NCBI RefSeq assembly: GCF_003112555.1
Contig: NZ_BEWB01000005.1
Location: 434,001-498,000, forward strand
Length of the DNA: 64,000 nt
DNA from: Streptomyces coelicoflavus
GTDB taxonomy: Bacteria > Actinomycetota > Actinomycetes > Streptomycetales > Streptomycetaceae
Direction: 5' to 3'
This document shows, one piece after another, positions 56,099 through 64,000 of the stretch (the stretch's first letter is position 1; each line of letters opens with the position of its first letter). The position numbers and the translations under genes were made by a program. The notes under the pieces are model-generated. The model did no database searches. It was not told where the DNA came from and saw only the letters and a program-made list of their open reading frames with translations.

Positions 56099-57727
56099 AT
56101 GAGCGAGCCCGAGCCCCCACTCACGATCCCCGGCGCCCTGGACCTCGCCGCCGCCCGCGCCCCCGACCGGGAGGCGCTGGTGGACGACGACGTACGGCTG
56201 ACCTGGAGGGAACTGCGCGACCAGGTGGGGGCAGCCGTCAAGTCGCTGATCGCCCTCGGCACCCGGCCCGGCGACCGGATCGCCGTCTGGGCGCCCAACA
56301 GTCACCGCTGGGTCGTGGCCGCGCTCGCCGTCACCTCGGCCGGTGCGGTACTGGTGCCCGTCAACACCCGCTACAAGGGCGGCGAGGCCCGCTGGCTGCT
56401 CGAACGCGGCGCGGCCAGAGTGCTGTTCGTCGAGAACGGCTTCCTCGGCAAGGACTACCTGGCCATGCTGAGGGACGGCGCGGAGGCAGCGGAGGCAGGG
56501 GAGGAGACGCACCCCGTACCGTCCCTGCCGGGCCTGGCAGCCGTGGTGACGCTCGACGGCGACGAGGACGGCGCACGTGACCGAGAGGACCGCCCCGGCA
56601 CCCTGCCCTGGGGGACCTTCCTCGCCTACGGCGCCCACCTGCCCGACGACGAGGTCACCGTCCGCACCGCCTCCGTGCGCCCCGACGACCCGTCCGACCT
56701 GCTCTTCACCTCGGGCACCACCGGCCGCCCCAAGGGCGCGCTGACCACGCACCGCCAGAACCTCGCCACCTACCGGGCCTGGAGCGCACGCACCGGAGTC
56801 ACCGGCGACGACCGCTATCTGATCCTCAACCCGCTCTTCCACTGCTTCGGCTACAAGGCGGGCGTACTGGCCTGTCTCCTGCGGGGCACCACGATGGTGC
56901 TGCAACCGGTCTTCGACGTGAACCGGGCCCTGCGCGCCGTCGAGACCGAACGGATCAGCGTCCTACCGGGCCCGCCCACCATCTACACCGAACTGCTCGA
57001 CGCCCCCGACCGGTCCCAGTTCGACCTGTCCTCGCTGCGCCTCGCGGTGACCGGCGCCGCCGTGGTGCCGGTCGCCCTGGTCCGGCGCATGCGGGCCGAA
57101 CTGTTCCCCGAGGTGCTCACCGCCTACGGGCTCACCGAGTCCTGCGGCACGGTCAGCGTCTGCTCCGCCGACGACGACGCGGAGACCGTGGCGCTGACCG
57201 CGGGCCGCCCCATCGACGGCGTCGAGGTGCGCATCGCCGACGGCGACCGGCGGCCGCTGCCCGCGGGCCGGGACGGCGAGATCCTGGTCCGCGGCTACAA
57301 CGTGATGCTCGGCTACCTGGACGACCCGGCGGCCGGCGCGGCGGCCGTCGACGCCGACGGCTGGCTGGCCACCGGCGACGTCGGCCACTTCGACCCGCGC
57401 GGCAACCTGGTGCTCACCGGCCGCTCCAAGGACATGTTCGTGGTCGGCGGGTTCAACGTCTACCCGGCCGAGATCGAGCAGGTCCTCACCGGACACGACG
57501 CCGTCGCGGAGGCCGCCGTGATCGGCGTCCCCGACGCACGCCTCGGAGAGGTCGGCCGGGCCTACGTGACGGCCCGCTCGGGCGCCGGGAGCGACCCGGT
57601 CGCCCTGCTCGACTGGTGCCGCGAGCGGCTCGCCAACTTCAAGGTCCCCCGCGAGGTCGTCGTCCTGGGGGCGCTGCCGCGCAACGCCGCCGGCAAGGTC
57701 GACAAGGCCGCGCTGCGCACCGACTGA
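56099..57727 (+). CDS. Acyl-CoA ligase, FadD3-like
   Basis: The 542-residue adenylate-forming enzyme has LLFTSGTTGRPKGALTTH, NPLFHCFGYKAG, LTAYGLTESCG, DGWLATGDVGHFD and the FadD3-typical GGFNVYPAEIEQVL, ending NAAGKVDKAAL with the catalytic Lys. FadD3 activates the C/D-ring propanoate HIP for the last phase of steroid degradation. The FadE30-33-like genes at 60668-63954 fit this. A short Ala/Glu-rich insertion near 125-160 is unusual. Other medium-chain FadD roles cannot be excluded. Confidence 0.8.
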   Translation: MSEPEPPLTIPGALDLAAARAPDREALVDDDVRLTWRELRDQVGAAVKSLIALGTRPGDRIAVWAPNSHRWVVAALAVTSAGAVLVPVNTRYKGGEARWLLERGAARVLFVENGFLGKDYLAMLRDGAEAAEAGEETHPVPSLPGLAAVVTLDGDEDGARDREDRPGTLPWGTFLAYGAHLPDDEVTVRTASVRPDDPSDLLFTSGTTGRPKGALTTHRQNLATYRAWSARTGVTGDDRYLILNPLFHCFGYKAGVLACLLRGTTMVLQPVFDVNRALRAVETERISVLPGPPTIYTELLDAPDRSQFDLSSLRLAVTGAAVVPVALVRRMRAELFPEVLTAYGLTESCGTVSVCSADDDAETVALTAGRPIDGVEVRIADGDRRPLPAGRDGEILVRGYNVMLGYLDDPAAGAAAVDADGWLATGDVGHFDPRGNLVLTGRSKDMFVVGGFNVYPAEIEQVLTGHDAVAEAAVIGVPDARLGEVGRAYVTARSGAGSDPVALLDWCRERLANFKVPREVVVLGALPRNAAGKVDKAALRTD

Positions 57728-57784
57728 CACCCGCGGCGCCACCACGCACCGCACGGACACGGCCCCCCGGGGCCGGGAGGACGC

Positions 57785-58954
57785 ATGATGGGTAATCAGG
57801 TTCTGGAGTCGGTACGCGCCCTGCTGCCCGGCATCGGCAAGCGGGCCGTCGCCGCCGACGAGGCACGCCGCATACCGGAGGCCACGGTCCGCGAACTGAC
57901 CGGGGCGGGCGTCTTCCGCATGCTCCAACCCGCCCGCTACGGCGGCCTGGAGAGCGACCCGGTCGACTTCTACCAGGTGGTGCGGGCGATCTCCGCCGTC
58001 TGCTGCTCCACCGGCTGGGTAGCCTCGGTGCTGGGCGTGCACCCCTGGCAACTCGGCCTGTTCCCGCGCCGGGCGCAGGACGACGTCTGGGGCGAGGACC
58101 CCGACACCCGCATCTCCTCGTCGTACGCGCCGGTGGGCCGGCTCACCCCCGTCGACGGCGGCTACCGGCTCACCGGCCGCTGGAGCTTCTCCTCCGGCTG
58201 CGAACACGCCACCTGGGCCCTGCTCGGCGCCCTCGTCGTCGGCGCCGAGGGACGGCCGGTGGACTTCCTCACGGTCCTAGTGCCCCGGTCCGACTACACC
58301 ATCGAGGACGCCTGGGACGTGGTCGGACTGCGCGGCACCGCCAGCAACGACATCGTCGTCGAGACGGCGTTCGTGCCCGGCCACCGGGTGCTGCGCAACT
58401 ACGAGCAGGCCCGGCTGAAGGTGCCCGGTCAGCAGGTCAACAAGGGGCCGCTGTACCGGCTGCCGTTCGGCGCCATCTTCACCAGCGCCATCACGGCACC
58501 GGTGATCGGCGCGGTGTCCGGCGGCTACGAGTCGTACGTGTCGCTGATGAAGGAGCGGGTGCGGCTCAGCCTGGGCGGTGGCCGGTTCACCGAGGACCCC
58601 TTCGCCCAGGTCGCCATCGCGCGCGCCGCCTCCGACATCGACGCGACCGTCCTCCAGATGGACCGCAACCTGCGCGAGCTGTCCGAACTCGCCGCCGCGG
58701 GCCGGGAGATACCCATGGAGCTGCGGCTGCGCACCCGGCGCGACCAGGTCCGGGGCACCGAACGGGCCGTCGCCGCGATCGACCTGCTCTTCAAGACCGC
58801 CGGCGGCAACGCGCTGCGCCGCGGCAACCCCGTCGAGCGCGCCTGGCGCGACGCCCACGCGGGCAGCGTGCACGTCGCCAACGACGTGGAACGCGCGCTC
58901 GCCATGTACGGCCGCGGGGCGTTCGGCCTCACGGTGGAGGACAACCTGGTCTGA
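57785..58954 (+). CDS. Second HsaA-like flavin-dependent monooxygenase
   Basis: The product has 389 residues from ATG 57785 (ATG 57788 has better spacing to GGGAGG). It follows HsaA throughout: FRMLQPARYGGLESDPVDFY, TGWVASVLGVHPWQL, WSFSSGCEHATWALLGA, DVVGLRGTASNDIVV and TAGGNALRRGNPVERAWRDAH. No second reductase or extradiol dioxygenase is adjacent, so it may borrow HsaB or act on another substrate. It might serve a steroid hydroxylated elsewhere on the rings or a phenolic by-product. Confidence 0.85.
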   Translation: MMGNQVLESVRALLPGIGKRAVAADEARRIPEATVRELTGAGVFRMLQPARYGGLESDPVDFYQVVRAISAVCCSTGWVASVLGVHPWQLGLFPRRAQDDVWGEDPDTRISSSYAPVGRLTPVDGGYRLTGRWSFSSGCEHATWALLGALVVGAEGRPVDFLTVLVPRSDYTIEDAWDVVGLRGTASNDIVVETAFVPGHRVLRNYEQARLKVPGQQVNKGPLYRLPFGAIFTSAITAPVIGAVSGGYESYVSLMKERVRLSLGGGRFTEDPFAQVAIARAASDIDATVLQMDRNLRELSELAAAGREIPMELRLRTRRDQVRGTERAVAAIDLLFKTAGGNALRRGNPVERAWRDAHAGSVHVANDVERALAMYGRGAFGLTVEDNLV

Positions 58955-58967
58955 GGAGGAGCACATC

Positions 58968-59735
58968 ATGCGGCTCGAAGGACGCGTCGCGATCGTCACC
59001 GGCGCCGGGGACGGCATCGGCGCCGCGGTGGCCCGGCGGTTCGCCGCCGAGGGTGCCAGGGTGCTGGTCGCGGAGGTGAACGAGGAGACCGGCCGGGCGG
59101 TGGCCGCCGCGATCGGCGGCCGCTTCCTGCGCACCGACGTCGGCGACAGGGCACAGGTGCTGGCCATGGTCGACACCGCGGTGCGGGAGTTCGGCGGCGT
59201 CGACATCCTGGTCAACAACGCCTGGGCGGTCGGCGACCTCGGCCGGGTGGAGAACAAGACCGACGAGATGCTGGCCCGGGGTATGGGCATCGGCTTCTAC
59301 GGCCCGTTCTGGGCGATGCGGGCGGCGTTCCCGCACATGCGGGAGCGCGGCTGGGGCCGGGTCGTCAACATGTGCAGCCTCAACGGCGTGAACGCCCACA
59401 TGGGCACCCTGGAGTACAACGCCGCCAAGGAGGCCCTGCGCACCCTGACCCGCACCGCCGCCCGGGAGTGGGCCCCCACCGGGGTCGTCGTCAACGCGAT
59501 CTGCCCCGGCGCGAAGAGCGCGGCCTTCCGGCGGCGGATGAGCGCCAACCCCGAGCTGGAGCGGCAGGTCGGGGCCATGAACCCGATGGGGAGGATGGGC
59601 GACCCGGACGAGGACATCGCCCCGGCCGCGCTGTTCCTCGCCGGCGAGGACGCCCGGTACGTCACCGGCAACACCCTCTTCGTCGACGGCGGTTCGCACA
59701 TCAACGGCGTGGCCTGGGCCCCCGACCTGCCGTGA
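58968..59735 (+). CDS. SDR-family oxidoreductase
   Basis: ATG 58968 follows GAGGAGG at 8 bp. The 255-residue SDR has TGAGDGIGAAVARRFAAEGA, VLVAEVNEET, ILVNNAWAVGD, a Ser in NMCSLNGVNAHMG and YNAAK. It is closely related in layout to the SDRs at 7892 and 42384 (NNAx variant, VTGNTLFVDGG end). It is the last gene of the kstD-FadD3-hsaA2 operon. A role on a steroid hydroxyl group is plausible. Confidence 0.83.
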   Translation: MRLEGRVAIVTGAGDGIGAAVARRFAAEGARVLVAEVNEETGRAVAAAIGGRFLRTDVGDRAQVLAMVDTAVREFGGVDILVNNAWAVGDLGRVENKTDEMLARGMGIGFYGPFWAMRAAFPHMRERGWGRVVNMCSLNGVNAHMGTLEYNAAKEALRTLTRTAAREWAPTGVVVNAICPGAKSAAFRRRMSANPELERQVGAMNPMGRMGDPDEDIAPAALFLAGEDARYVTGNTLFVDGGSHINGVAWAPDLP

Positions 59736-59742
59736 CGGACCC

Positions 59743-59778
59743 GAGCCCGGGAGAGGCGGCACGCTCTCTCCCGGGCTC
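59743..59778. terminator. 13-bp perfect stem between convergent SDR genes
   Basis: GAGCCCGGGAGAG (59743-59755) and CTCTCCCGGGCTC (59766-59778) pair perfectly with a 10-nt loop, between stops at 59735 (plus) and 59790 (minus). It probably terminates both operons. Confidence 0.87.
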
Positions 59779-59789
59779 CGGCATGTCCC

Positions 59790-60638
59790 TCACACCCCCT
59801 GGCCCGCCGCCCTCGCGGCGAGGAACCGCGCCGGGAACTCCCCGCCGCCGTGCACCGCGAGGTCCGCCCCGTTGACGTACGCCGACAGGTCGCTCGCCAG
59901 GAACAGGCAGGCCCGCGCCACGTCCCCGGGCACGGCCATCCGCTCCATCGGGATCACGCCGGCCACCGAGGCGCCGCCGTCCGCGCCGTAGACGGACGCC
60001 GCGCTCTCGGTGCGGATCAGGCCGGTGGTGATGTGGTTGACCCGCACCTCGGGCGCCCACTCCAGGGCCAGCGCCTTCGTGAGGGCCAGCAGCCCCGCCT
60101 TGGCGGCCGTGTACGCGGCCGTGCCCGGCTGCGGATCGTGCGCGGAGACGCTCCCGATGTTGACGACCGAGCCGCCGCCCGGCCGTGCCCGCATGGCCCG
60201 GTAGGCCGCCTGCGCCACGTAGAACGGCGCGAGCAGGTTGAGCGCGACGATCTTCTCCACGAAGCGCGGCGAGACGGTCGCCGCGTCCGCGTCCGGCGAG
60301 CCGCCCGCGTTGTTGACGAGCACGTCGAGACGGCCGAAGCGCTCGACCGTACGGTCGACGAGCTGCGCCGCCGCCGCCGGATCGCGCACGTCGGCGGCGA
60401 CGAAGACCGCCTCCCTGCCCCCTGCCGCCGGCGGGGTGCCCGGCGCGTTGCGGCCGCAGACCACCACGTCGGCCCCGGCCGCGAGGAACGCCTCCGCGAT
60501 GGCGGCACCGATGCCCTTGGTGCCGCCGGTGACGAGCACCACGCGCCCCGTGAAGTCCAACGAGTCGTTGATGTCCGTGTCCGTGTCCGTGTCCGTGTCG
60601 GTGTCGATGTCGGTGTCGGTGTCGGTGTCCATGTCCAC
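59790..60638 (-). CDS. SDR-family oxidoreductase with Asp-Thr repeat N-terminus
   Basis: GTG 60638 (GGAGAGG 3 bp upstream) or ATG 60632 starts a 282- or 280-residue SDR. Residues about 3-24 are an alternating Asp-Thr tract encoded by a hexanucleotide repeat. The enzyme follows with VLVTGGTKGIGAAIAEAFLAAGA, NNAGGSPDADA, Ser in NIGSVSAHD and YTAAK. It is the last gene of the minus-strand FadE operon. IpdF-like reductases occur beside fadE30 in mycobacteria, so a C/D-ring keto-reductase role is possible but unproven. Confidence 0.83.
   Translation of the reverse strand: MDMDTDTDTDIDTDTDTDTDTDINDSLDFTGRVVLVTGGTKGIGAAIAEAFLAAGADVVVCGRNAPGTPPAAGGREAVFVAADVRDPAAAAQLVDRTVERFGRLDVLVNNAGGSPDADAATVSPRFVEKIVALNLLAPFYVAQAAYRAMRARPGGGSVVNIGSVSAHDPQPGTAAYTAAKAGLLALTKALALEWAPEVRVNHITTGLIRTESAASVYGADGGASVAGVIPMERMAVPGDVARACLFLASDLSAYVNGADLAVHGGGEFPARFLAARAAGQGV
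60571..60632 (-). repeat. In-frame hexanucleotide repeat (GACACS) at SDR start
   Basis: About ten 6-bp units of GACACC/GACACG/GACATC follow the start codon of the SDR gene. Unit-number change by slippage would lengthen or shorten the acidic tail without a frameshift. Confidence 0.85.
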
Positions 60639-60667
60639 TGGCCTCTCCGGTCAGCTGGGGCGGCGGT

Positions 60668-61744
60668 TCACTGCGAGGTGAGTCCGAGCCCGGCGGCGAG
60701 CCGTGCCCGGTGCGAGGCGGGCGGGCCGAAGAGCTCGCCCGCTCCGTGCGCCCGCTTGAAGTAGCGGTGCGCGTCGTGCTCCCAGGTGATGCCGATCCCG
60801 CCGTGCAGCTGGATCGTCTCCCCGGCCACCGCCGAGAACGCCTCGGAGCACACCGACTTGGCGACGGCGGCGGCCCGCGGCAGTGCGCCGGGGTCCTCGT
60901 CGGCGGCGAAGGCCGCGCCCAGCGCGGCCGAACGCGCGGACTCCACCAGCACGTAGGCGTCCGCCAGCCGGTGCTTGACCGCCTGGAACGAGCCGATGGC
61001 CCGCCCGAACTGGACCCGGTCGCGGGCGTGGGCGACGGTGAGTTCGAGACAGCGCTCGGCGGCGCCCACCTGCTCGGCCGCGAGCGCCGCGCAGGCCAGG
61101 TCCCGCACGTGCGCCAGGACCCGCTCCCCGTCGCCCGCGACCCCGACCGGGCGCCCCTCGGCGCCGTCCAGGGCCCACCGGGCCTGGCTCCGGGTGCCGT
61201 CCATCGTGACGACCGGTTCGCGGCGCGCTCCGGGCGCGTCCGCCGCCACCTCGAACAGGGAGACACCGGCCGCCGTCCGGGCCGCGACGACCAGCACGTC
61301 CATGTCCGGCCAGTCCAGCACGTGCTCCTTGACGCCGCTGAGGAACCAGGCGCCGCCGCCGGGCCCCGGTACGGCGCGGGTGCGCACCGCCGCCGGGTCC
61401 CAGGAGCCCTGTTCGGCCCAGGCCAGCGTGCCCACCGAGCGCCCTTCGGCCAGCGGCGGCAGCAGGCGGCCGCAGGCCTCCTTGTCGCCGGAGGCGAGCA
61501 GCGCCCCCGCCGTGAGCACCGCCGAGCCGAGCACCGGCAGCGGACTCAGGCACCGGCCCAGCTCCTCCATCACCACGTGCACGTCCCGGGCGCCGCCGCC
61601 CGCGCCCCCGTACTCCTCCGGTACGGCGAGTGCGGCGACGCCGACCTGCTCGGTCAACGGCCGCCACGCCGCCTCCCCTTCGTGCCGGGTCAGCAACGAC
61701 CGTACGGCCGACCGCAGTTCTTCCTGCTCCTCCGTCAGCCTCAT
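60668..61744 (-). CDS. Acyl-CoA dehydrogenase, FadE33-like
   Basis: The 358-residue protein has ALAVPEEYGGAGGGARDVHVV, AHARDRVQFGRAIGSFQAVKH and IQLHGGIGITWEHDAHRYFKRA. The middle region is degenerate (WAEQGSWDP). Size and order (391, 329, 358 residues) resemble the mycobacterial fadE31-32-33 group whose members act as heteromeric dehydrogenases in C/D-ring beta-oxidation. The assignment to FadE33 rather than FadE32 is by order and length only. Confidence 0.78.
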   Translation of the reverse strand: MRLTEEQEELRSAVRSLLTRHEGEAAWRPLTEQVGVAALAVPEEYGGAGGGARDVHVVMEELGRCLSPLPVLGSAVLTAGALLASGDKEACGRLLPPLAEGRSVGTLAWAEQGSWDPAAVRTRAVPGPGGGAWFLSGVKEHVLDWPDMDVLVVAARTAAGVSLFEVAADAPGARREPVVTMDGTRSQARWALDGAEGRPVGVAGDGERVLAHVRDLACAALAAEQVGAAERCLELTVAHARDRVQFGRAIGSFQAVKHRLADAYVLVESARSAALGAAFAADEDPGALPRAAAVAKSVCSEAFSAVAGETIQLHGGIGITWEHDAHRYFKRAHGAGELFGPPASHRARLAAGLGLTSQ

Positions 61745-61789
61745 CGGGCTGCTCCCCTCGGGTGTGTGGCGCGCGGTGGTGCCGCGCGG

Positions 61790-62779
61790 TCAGGCGGCCA
61801 GGACGCGGGCCCGGCAGGCGGCCGGGGTGCCCCAGGCGTCGCGCAGCGGACGGGCCTTGCGGATCCACAGGGACAGGTCCAGCTCGTCGGTGTAGCCGAC
61901 CGCCCCGTGCAGTTGAAGGGCGGTGCGCCCGGCCCGGTGGGCTGCCTCGCCCGCCGTGGCCTTGGCGGCGGCGACGTCCCGGCCGGCCTCCGGAGAACCG
62001 GCGGCGAGAGCGAGTGCCGCGCCGTGCACCAGCGGCTCGGCGAACTCCAGGGCGATCAGCGTGTCCGCCAGCCGGTGCTTGACGGCCTGGAAGGAGCCGA
62101 CGGGCACACCGAACTGGGTGCGCTGCTTGACGTACTCGACGGTCCGGGCGAGCAGCGCGCGGCCGAGCCCCAGGGACTGGGCCGCGGTGGCCAGCGCGGC
62201 GACGTCGGCGGCGTGTGCGGCGGCCGAGGCCACCGCGGGGCCCCGGGCCAGCACCGTCCCGCCGGAAGACGGCCGAGACAGGCGGCGCGCCGGGTCGGCC
62301 GACGGCTGTACGGGACCCGGCGCGGCGCCCGCGCGCAGTACGTCGCCGTCCACGACCAGCACCGTGTCGGCCGCGTCGGCGTCGAGGGCGTACGGGCCGA
62401 GGGCGGTCAGGCAGAGGGCGGCGACGGTCTTGCCCGAGGCGATGCCGGGGAGGTGCGCGGCGGCCGCGTCCGGGTCGCCGAGCCGGTCGAGGAGGGCCGC
62501 CGCGGCGACCGTCTCGACCAGCGGGCCGGGTACGGCGTGTCGCCCCAGCTCGGTGAAGGCGACGGCGAGGTCGAGCGGCAGCGGACCGAGCCCGTCGTGG
62601 CGCTCCGGCACCGCGAGGGCGAACACCCCGGCCTCGGACAGCCGCGCCCACAGCGCCCGTCCCGGGGCATGGTCCCCGGCGGCCCAGGACCGTACGGCCG
62701 CCGGGGTGTCCGAGGAGGCGAGGAGTCCGTCGAGGGAGCGGGCGAACTCCCGCTGCTCGGCGTCGAGGAGGAACCGCAT
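61790..62779 (-). CDS. Acyl-CoA dehydrogenase, FadE32-like
   Basis: ATG 62779 overlaps the previous stop (TGATG). The 329-residue protein has RFLLDAEQREFARSLDGLLAS, VFALAVPERHDGLGPLPLDL, VEYVKQRTQFGVPVGSFQAVKH and LQLHGAVGYTDELDLSLWIRKA. It is short for the family, with a reduced beta domain, as expected of a partner subunit in a heteromeric dehydrogenase. The tight coupling to the 391-residue gene suggests that this is its partner. Confidence 0.8.
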   Translation of the reverse strand: MRFLLDAEQREFARSLDGLLASSDTPAAVRSWAAGDHAPGRALWARLSEAGVFALAVPERHDGLGPLPLDLAVAFTELGRHAVPGPLVETVAAAALLDRLGDPDAAAAHLPGIASGKTVAALCLTALGPYALDADAADTVLVVDGDVLRAGAAPGPVQPSADPARRLSRPSSGGTVLARGPAVASAAAHAADVAALATAAQSLGLGRALLARTVEYVKQRTQFGVPVGSFQAVKHRLADTLIALEFAEPLVHGAALALAAGSPEAGRDVAAAKATAGEAAHRAGRTALQLHGAVGYTDELDLSLWIRKARPLRDAWGTPAACRARVLAA

Positions 62780-63954
62780 CACCGGCGTCCCTTCGGCAGG
62801 CCGAGCAGCCGCTCGGCGATGATGTCGCGCTGGATCTCGTTGGTGCCCGCGTAGATGGGCCCGGCCAGGGAGAAGGTGTGTCCCTCGGCCCAGGCGCCGT
62901 GGTCCGGCGACTCGGGGGCGTGGTCGGCGAGTTCGCCGTACGGGCCCAGCAGGTCCAGGGCCGTCTCGTGCAGGGCGATGTCCAGCTCCGACCAGAAGAC
63001 CTTGTTGAGGCTGGAGGCGGCGCCGGCCGGGCCGCCCTCGTCGTGCAGGATGCGGGAGGCGCCCGCGTAGGAGAACAGCCGGTAGGCGCGGGCGCCGATC
63101 ACCGCGTCGGCGACCCGGTCGCGCAGCGCGGAGTCGGCCGGGTCGCCGTGCTCGCGCCACAGCGCGGTCAGCCGGTCGGCGGCGGCGGTGAAACGGCCCG
63201 GGCTGCGCAGGGTGAGGCCGCGCTCGTTGCCGGTGGTGCTCATCGCCACCCGCCAGCCCTGGCCCACCTCGCCGATGACGTCCTCGTCCGGCACGAACAC
63301 GTCGTCCAGGAAGAGTTCCGCGAAGGCCGGTCTGCCGTCGAGACGTCCGACGGGCCGCACCGTGACGCCCTCGGCGTCCAGCGGGAACATCAGGTACGTC
63401 AGCCCGCGGTGGGGCTTGTCGGCGTCCGGGTCGCTGCGGAACAGGCCGAAGGCCCGGTCGGCGAACGCGGCCCGCGAGGACCACGTCTTCTGGCCGCCGA
63501 GCAGCCAGCCGCCCTCGGTGCGCCGGGCCGTCGACCTGAGCGAGGCCAGGTCGGAGCCGGACTCGGGCTCGGACCAGGCCTGTGCCCAGATCGCCTCGCC
63601 GCTCGCCATCGCGGGCAGGATCCGCGCCCGCTGCTCGGGGGTGCCGTGCTCGAAGAGGGTGGGGGCGAGCAGGTTGATGCCGTTCTGGCTGACGCGTCCG
63701 GGGGCGCCGGCCGCGAAGTACTCCTCCTCGAAGACCAGCCAGCGCAGGATCGAGGCGCCCCGCCCGCCGAACTCCTCGGGCCAGGACACCACCGACCAGC
63801 GGTCGGCGGCCAGTTCGGCCTCCCACTCCCGGTGGGCGGCGAAGCCCTCGGCGCTCTCCAGGGACGGCAGGGGAGTGGCCGGCACATGGGCCGCCAGCCA
63901 GTCGCGGGCCTCGGCGCGGAAGGTCTCGTCCGCCTCGCTGAAGTCGAGGTCCAT
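62779..63954 (-). CDS. Acyl-CoA dehydrogenase, FadE30/FadE31-like
   Basis: The 391-residue protein has a complete dehydrogenase fold: VVSWPEEFGGRGASILRWLV, AQAWSEPESGSDLASLRSTA, GWLLGGQKTWSSRAAFADRA, VGQGWRVAMSTTGNERG and the C-terminal IYAGTNEIQRDIIAERLLGLP. It is the canonical subunit of the trio. Its start overlaps the stop of a further gene (TGATG), so the operon continues beyond the right edge. FadE30-type and FadE31-type identities cannot be separated here. Confidence 0.82.
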   Translation of the reverse strand: MDLDFSEADETFRAEARDWLAAHVPATPLPSLESAEGFAAHREWEAELAADRWSVVSWPEEFGGRGASILRWLVFEEEYFAAGAPGRVSQNGINLLAPTLFEHGTPEQRARILPAMASGEAIWAQAWSEPESGSDLASLRSTARRTEGGWLLGGQKTWSSRAAFADRAFGLFRSDPDADKPHRGLTYLMFPLDAEGVTVRPVGRLDGRPAFAELFLDDVFVPDEDVIGEVGQGWRVAMSTTGNERGLTLRSPGRFTAAADRLTALWREHGDPADSALRDRVADAVIGARAYRLFSYAGASRILHDEGGPAGAASSLNKVFWSELDIALHETALDLLGPYGELADHAPESPDHGAWAEGHTFSLAGPIYAGTNEIQRDIIAERLLGLPKGRR

Positions 63955-64000
63955 CAGCCGCCCGCCTTCTTCATCGCCCGGATGTCCATGCCGCCGAGCG
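63954..64000 (-). CDS. C-terminal end of an unidentified gene (5' part outside window)
   Basis: On the minus strand the frame ending at the TGA that overlaps the dehydrogenase start reads LGGMDIRAMKKAGG before the stop. The TGATG overlap shows it belongs to the same operon. Fifteen codons are too few to identify the family. Confidence 0.5.
   Translation of the reverse strand, partial: LGGMDIRAMKKAGG

Overview
The window is a very GC-rich actinobacterial chromosome segment with strong third-position G/C bias and frequent GTG/TTG starts. It carries secreted multi-domain proteins with ricin-type lectin repeats, a SpoIIE-type PAS/GAF/PP2C/HATPase phosphatase and a type III polyketide synthase. 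Together these point to Streptomyces or a close relative. I see no rRNA, tRNA, transposase, phage gene or CRISPR array.

Left part (1-9551). A secreted two-gene operon on the minus strand (PQQ-type sugar dehydrogenase with PKD, CBM6 and ricin-B modules, then a ThuA-like protein cut by the window edge) is followed by an XRE/MmyB-type regulator divergent from a SnoaL plus NmrA pair. Next come a Tat-exported alpha/beta hydrolase and two SDR oxidoreductases, the first behind a perfect 19-bp palindrome.

Mucin O-glycan module (9632-18745). A NanT-like sialic acid symporter and a GH35 beta-galactosidase are divergent. A large secreted GH101 endo-alpha-N-acetylgalactosaminidase follows, then a LacI-family regulator. 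The GH35 and GH101 promoters are near-identical copies of one promoter/operator box built around ATCGAT. GH101 would release Gal-beta-1,3-GalNAc from mucin-type glycans, GH35 would split it, and NanT would import the capping sialic acid.

Spacer (18766-23425). This holds a histidine phosphatase, the SpoIIE-type signalling phosphatase and a type III PKS whose upstream region carries two families of direct repeats.

Steroid catabolism island (23426 to the right edge, about 40 kb). Ring A/B genes: hsaB, hsaD, kstD, kshB, hsaG, hsaF, hsaA, hsaC, a probable delta4-(5alpha)-dehydrogenase, kshA with a small coupled Cys-rich protein, hsaE, a second kstD-type gene and a second hsaA-type gene. Side-chain genes: thiolase, a fused ChsE3-type acyl-CoA dehydrogenase, ChsH3-type hydratases, FadD17-type ligase, ChsE2, ChsH2, ChsE1, ChsH1, Ltp2 and ChsB1-type SDR. 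C/D-ring genes: FadD3-type ligase and a FadE30-33-like trio running off the edge. Regulators are an IclR protein at the left end and a TetR protein in the middle. An inverted-repeat motif, CGGTC-N5-GACCG and variants, sits in at least five of the island's promoter regions. No cyp125, mce4, cholesterol oxidase/3beta-HSD or steroid importer is visible in the window, so the growth substrate (sterol, bile acid or plant steroid) cannot be fixed from here.
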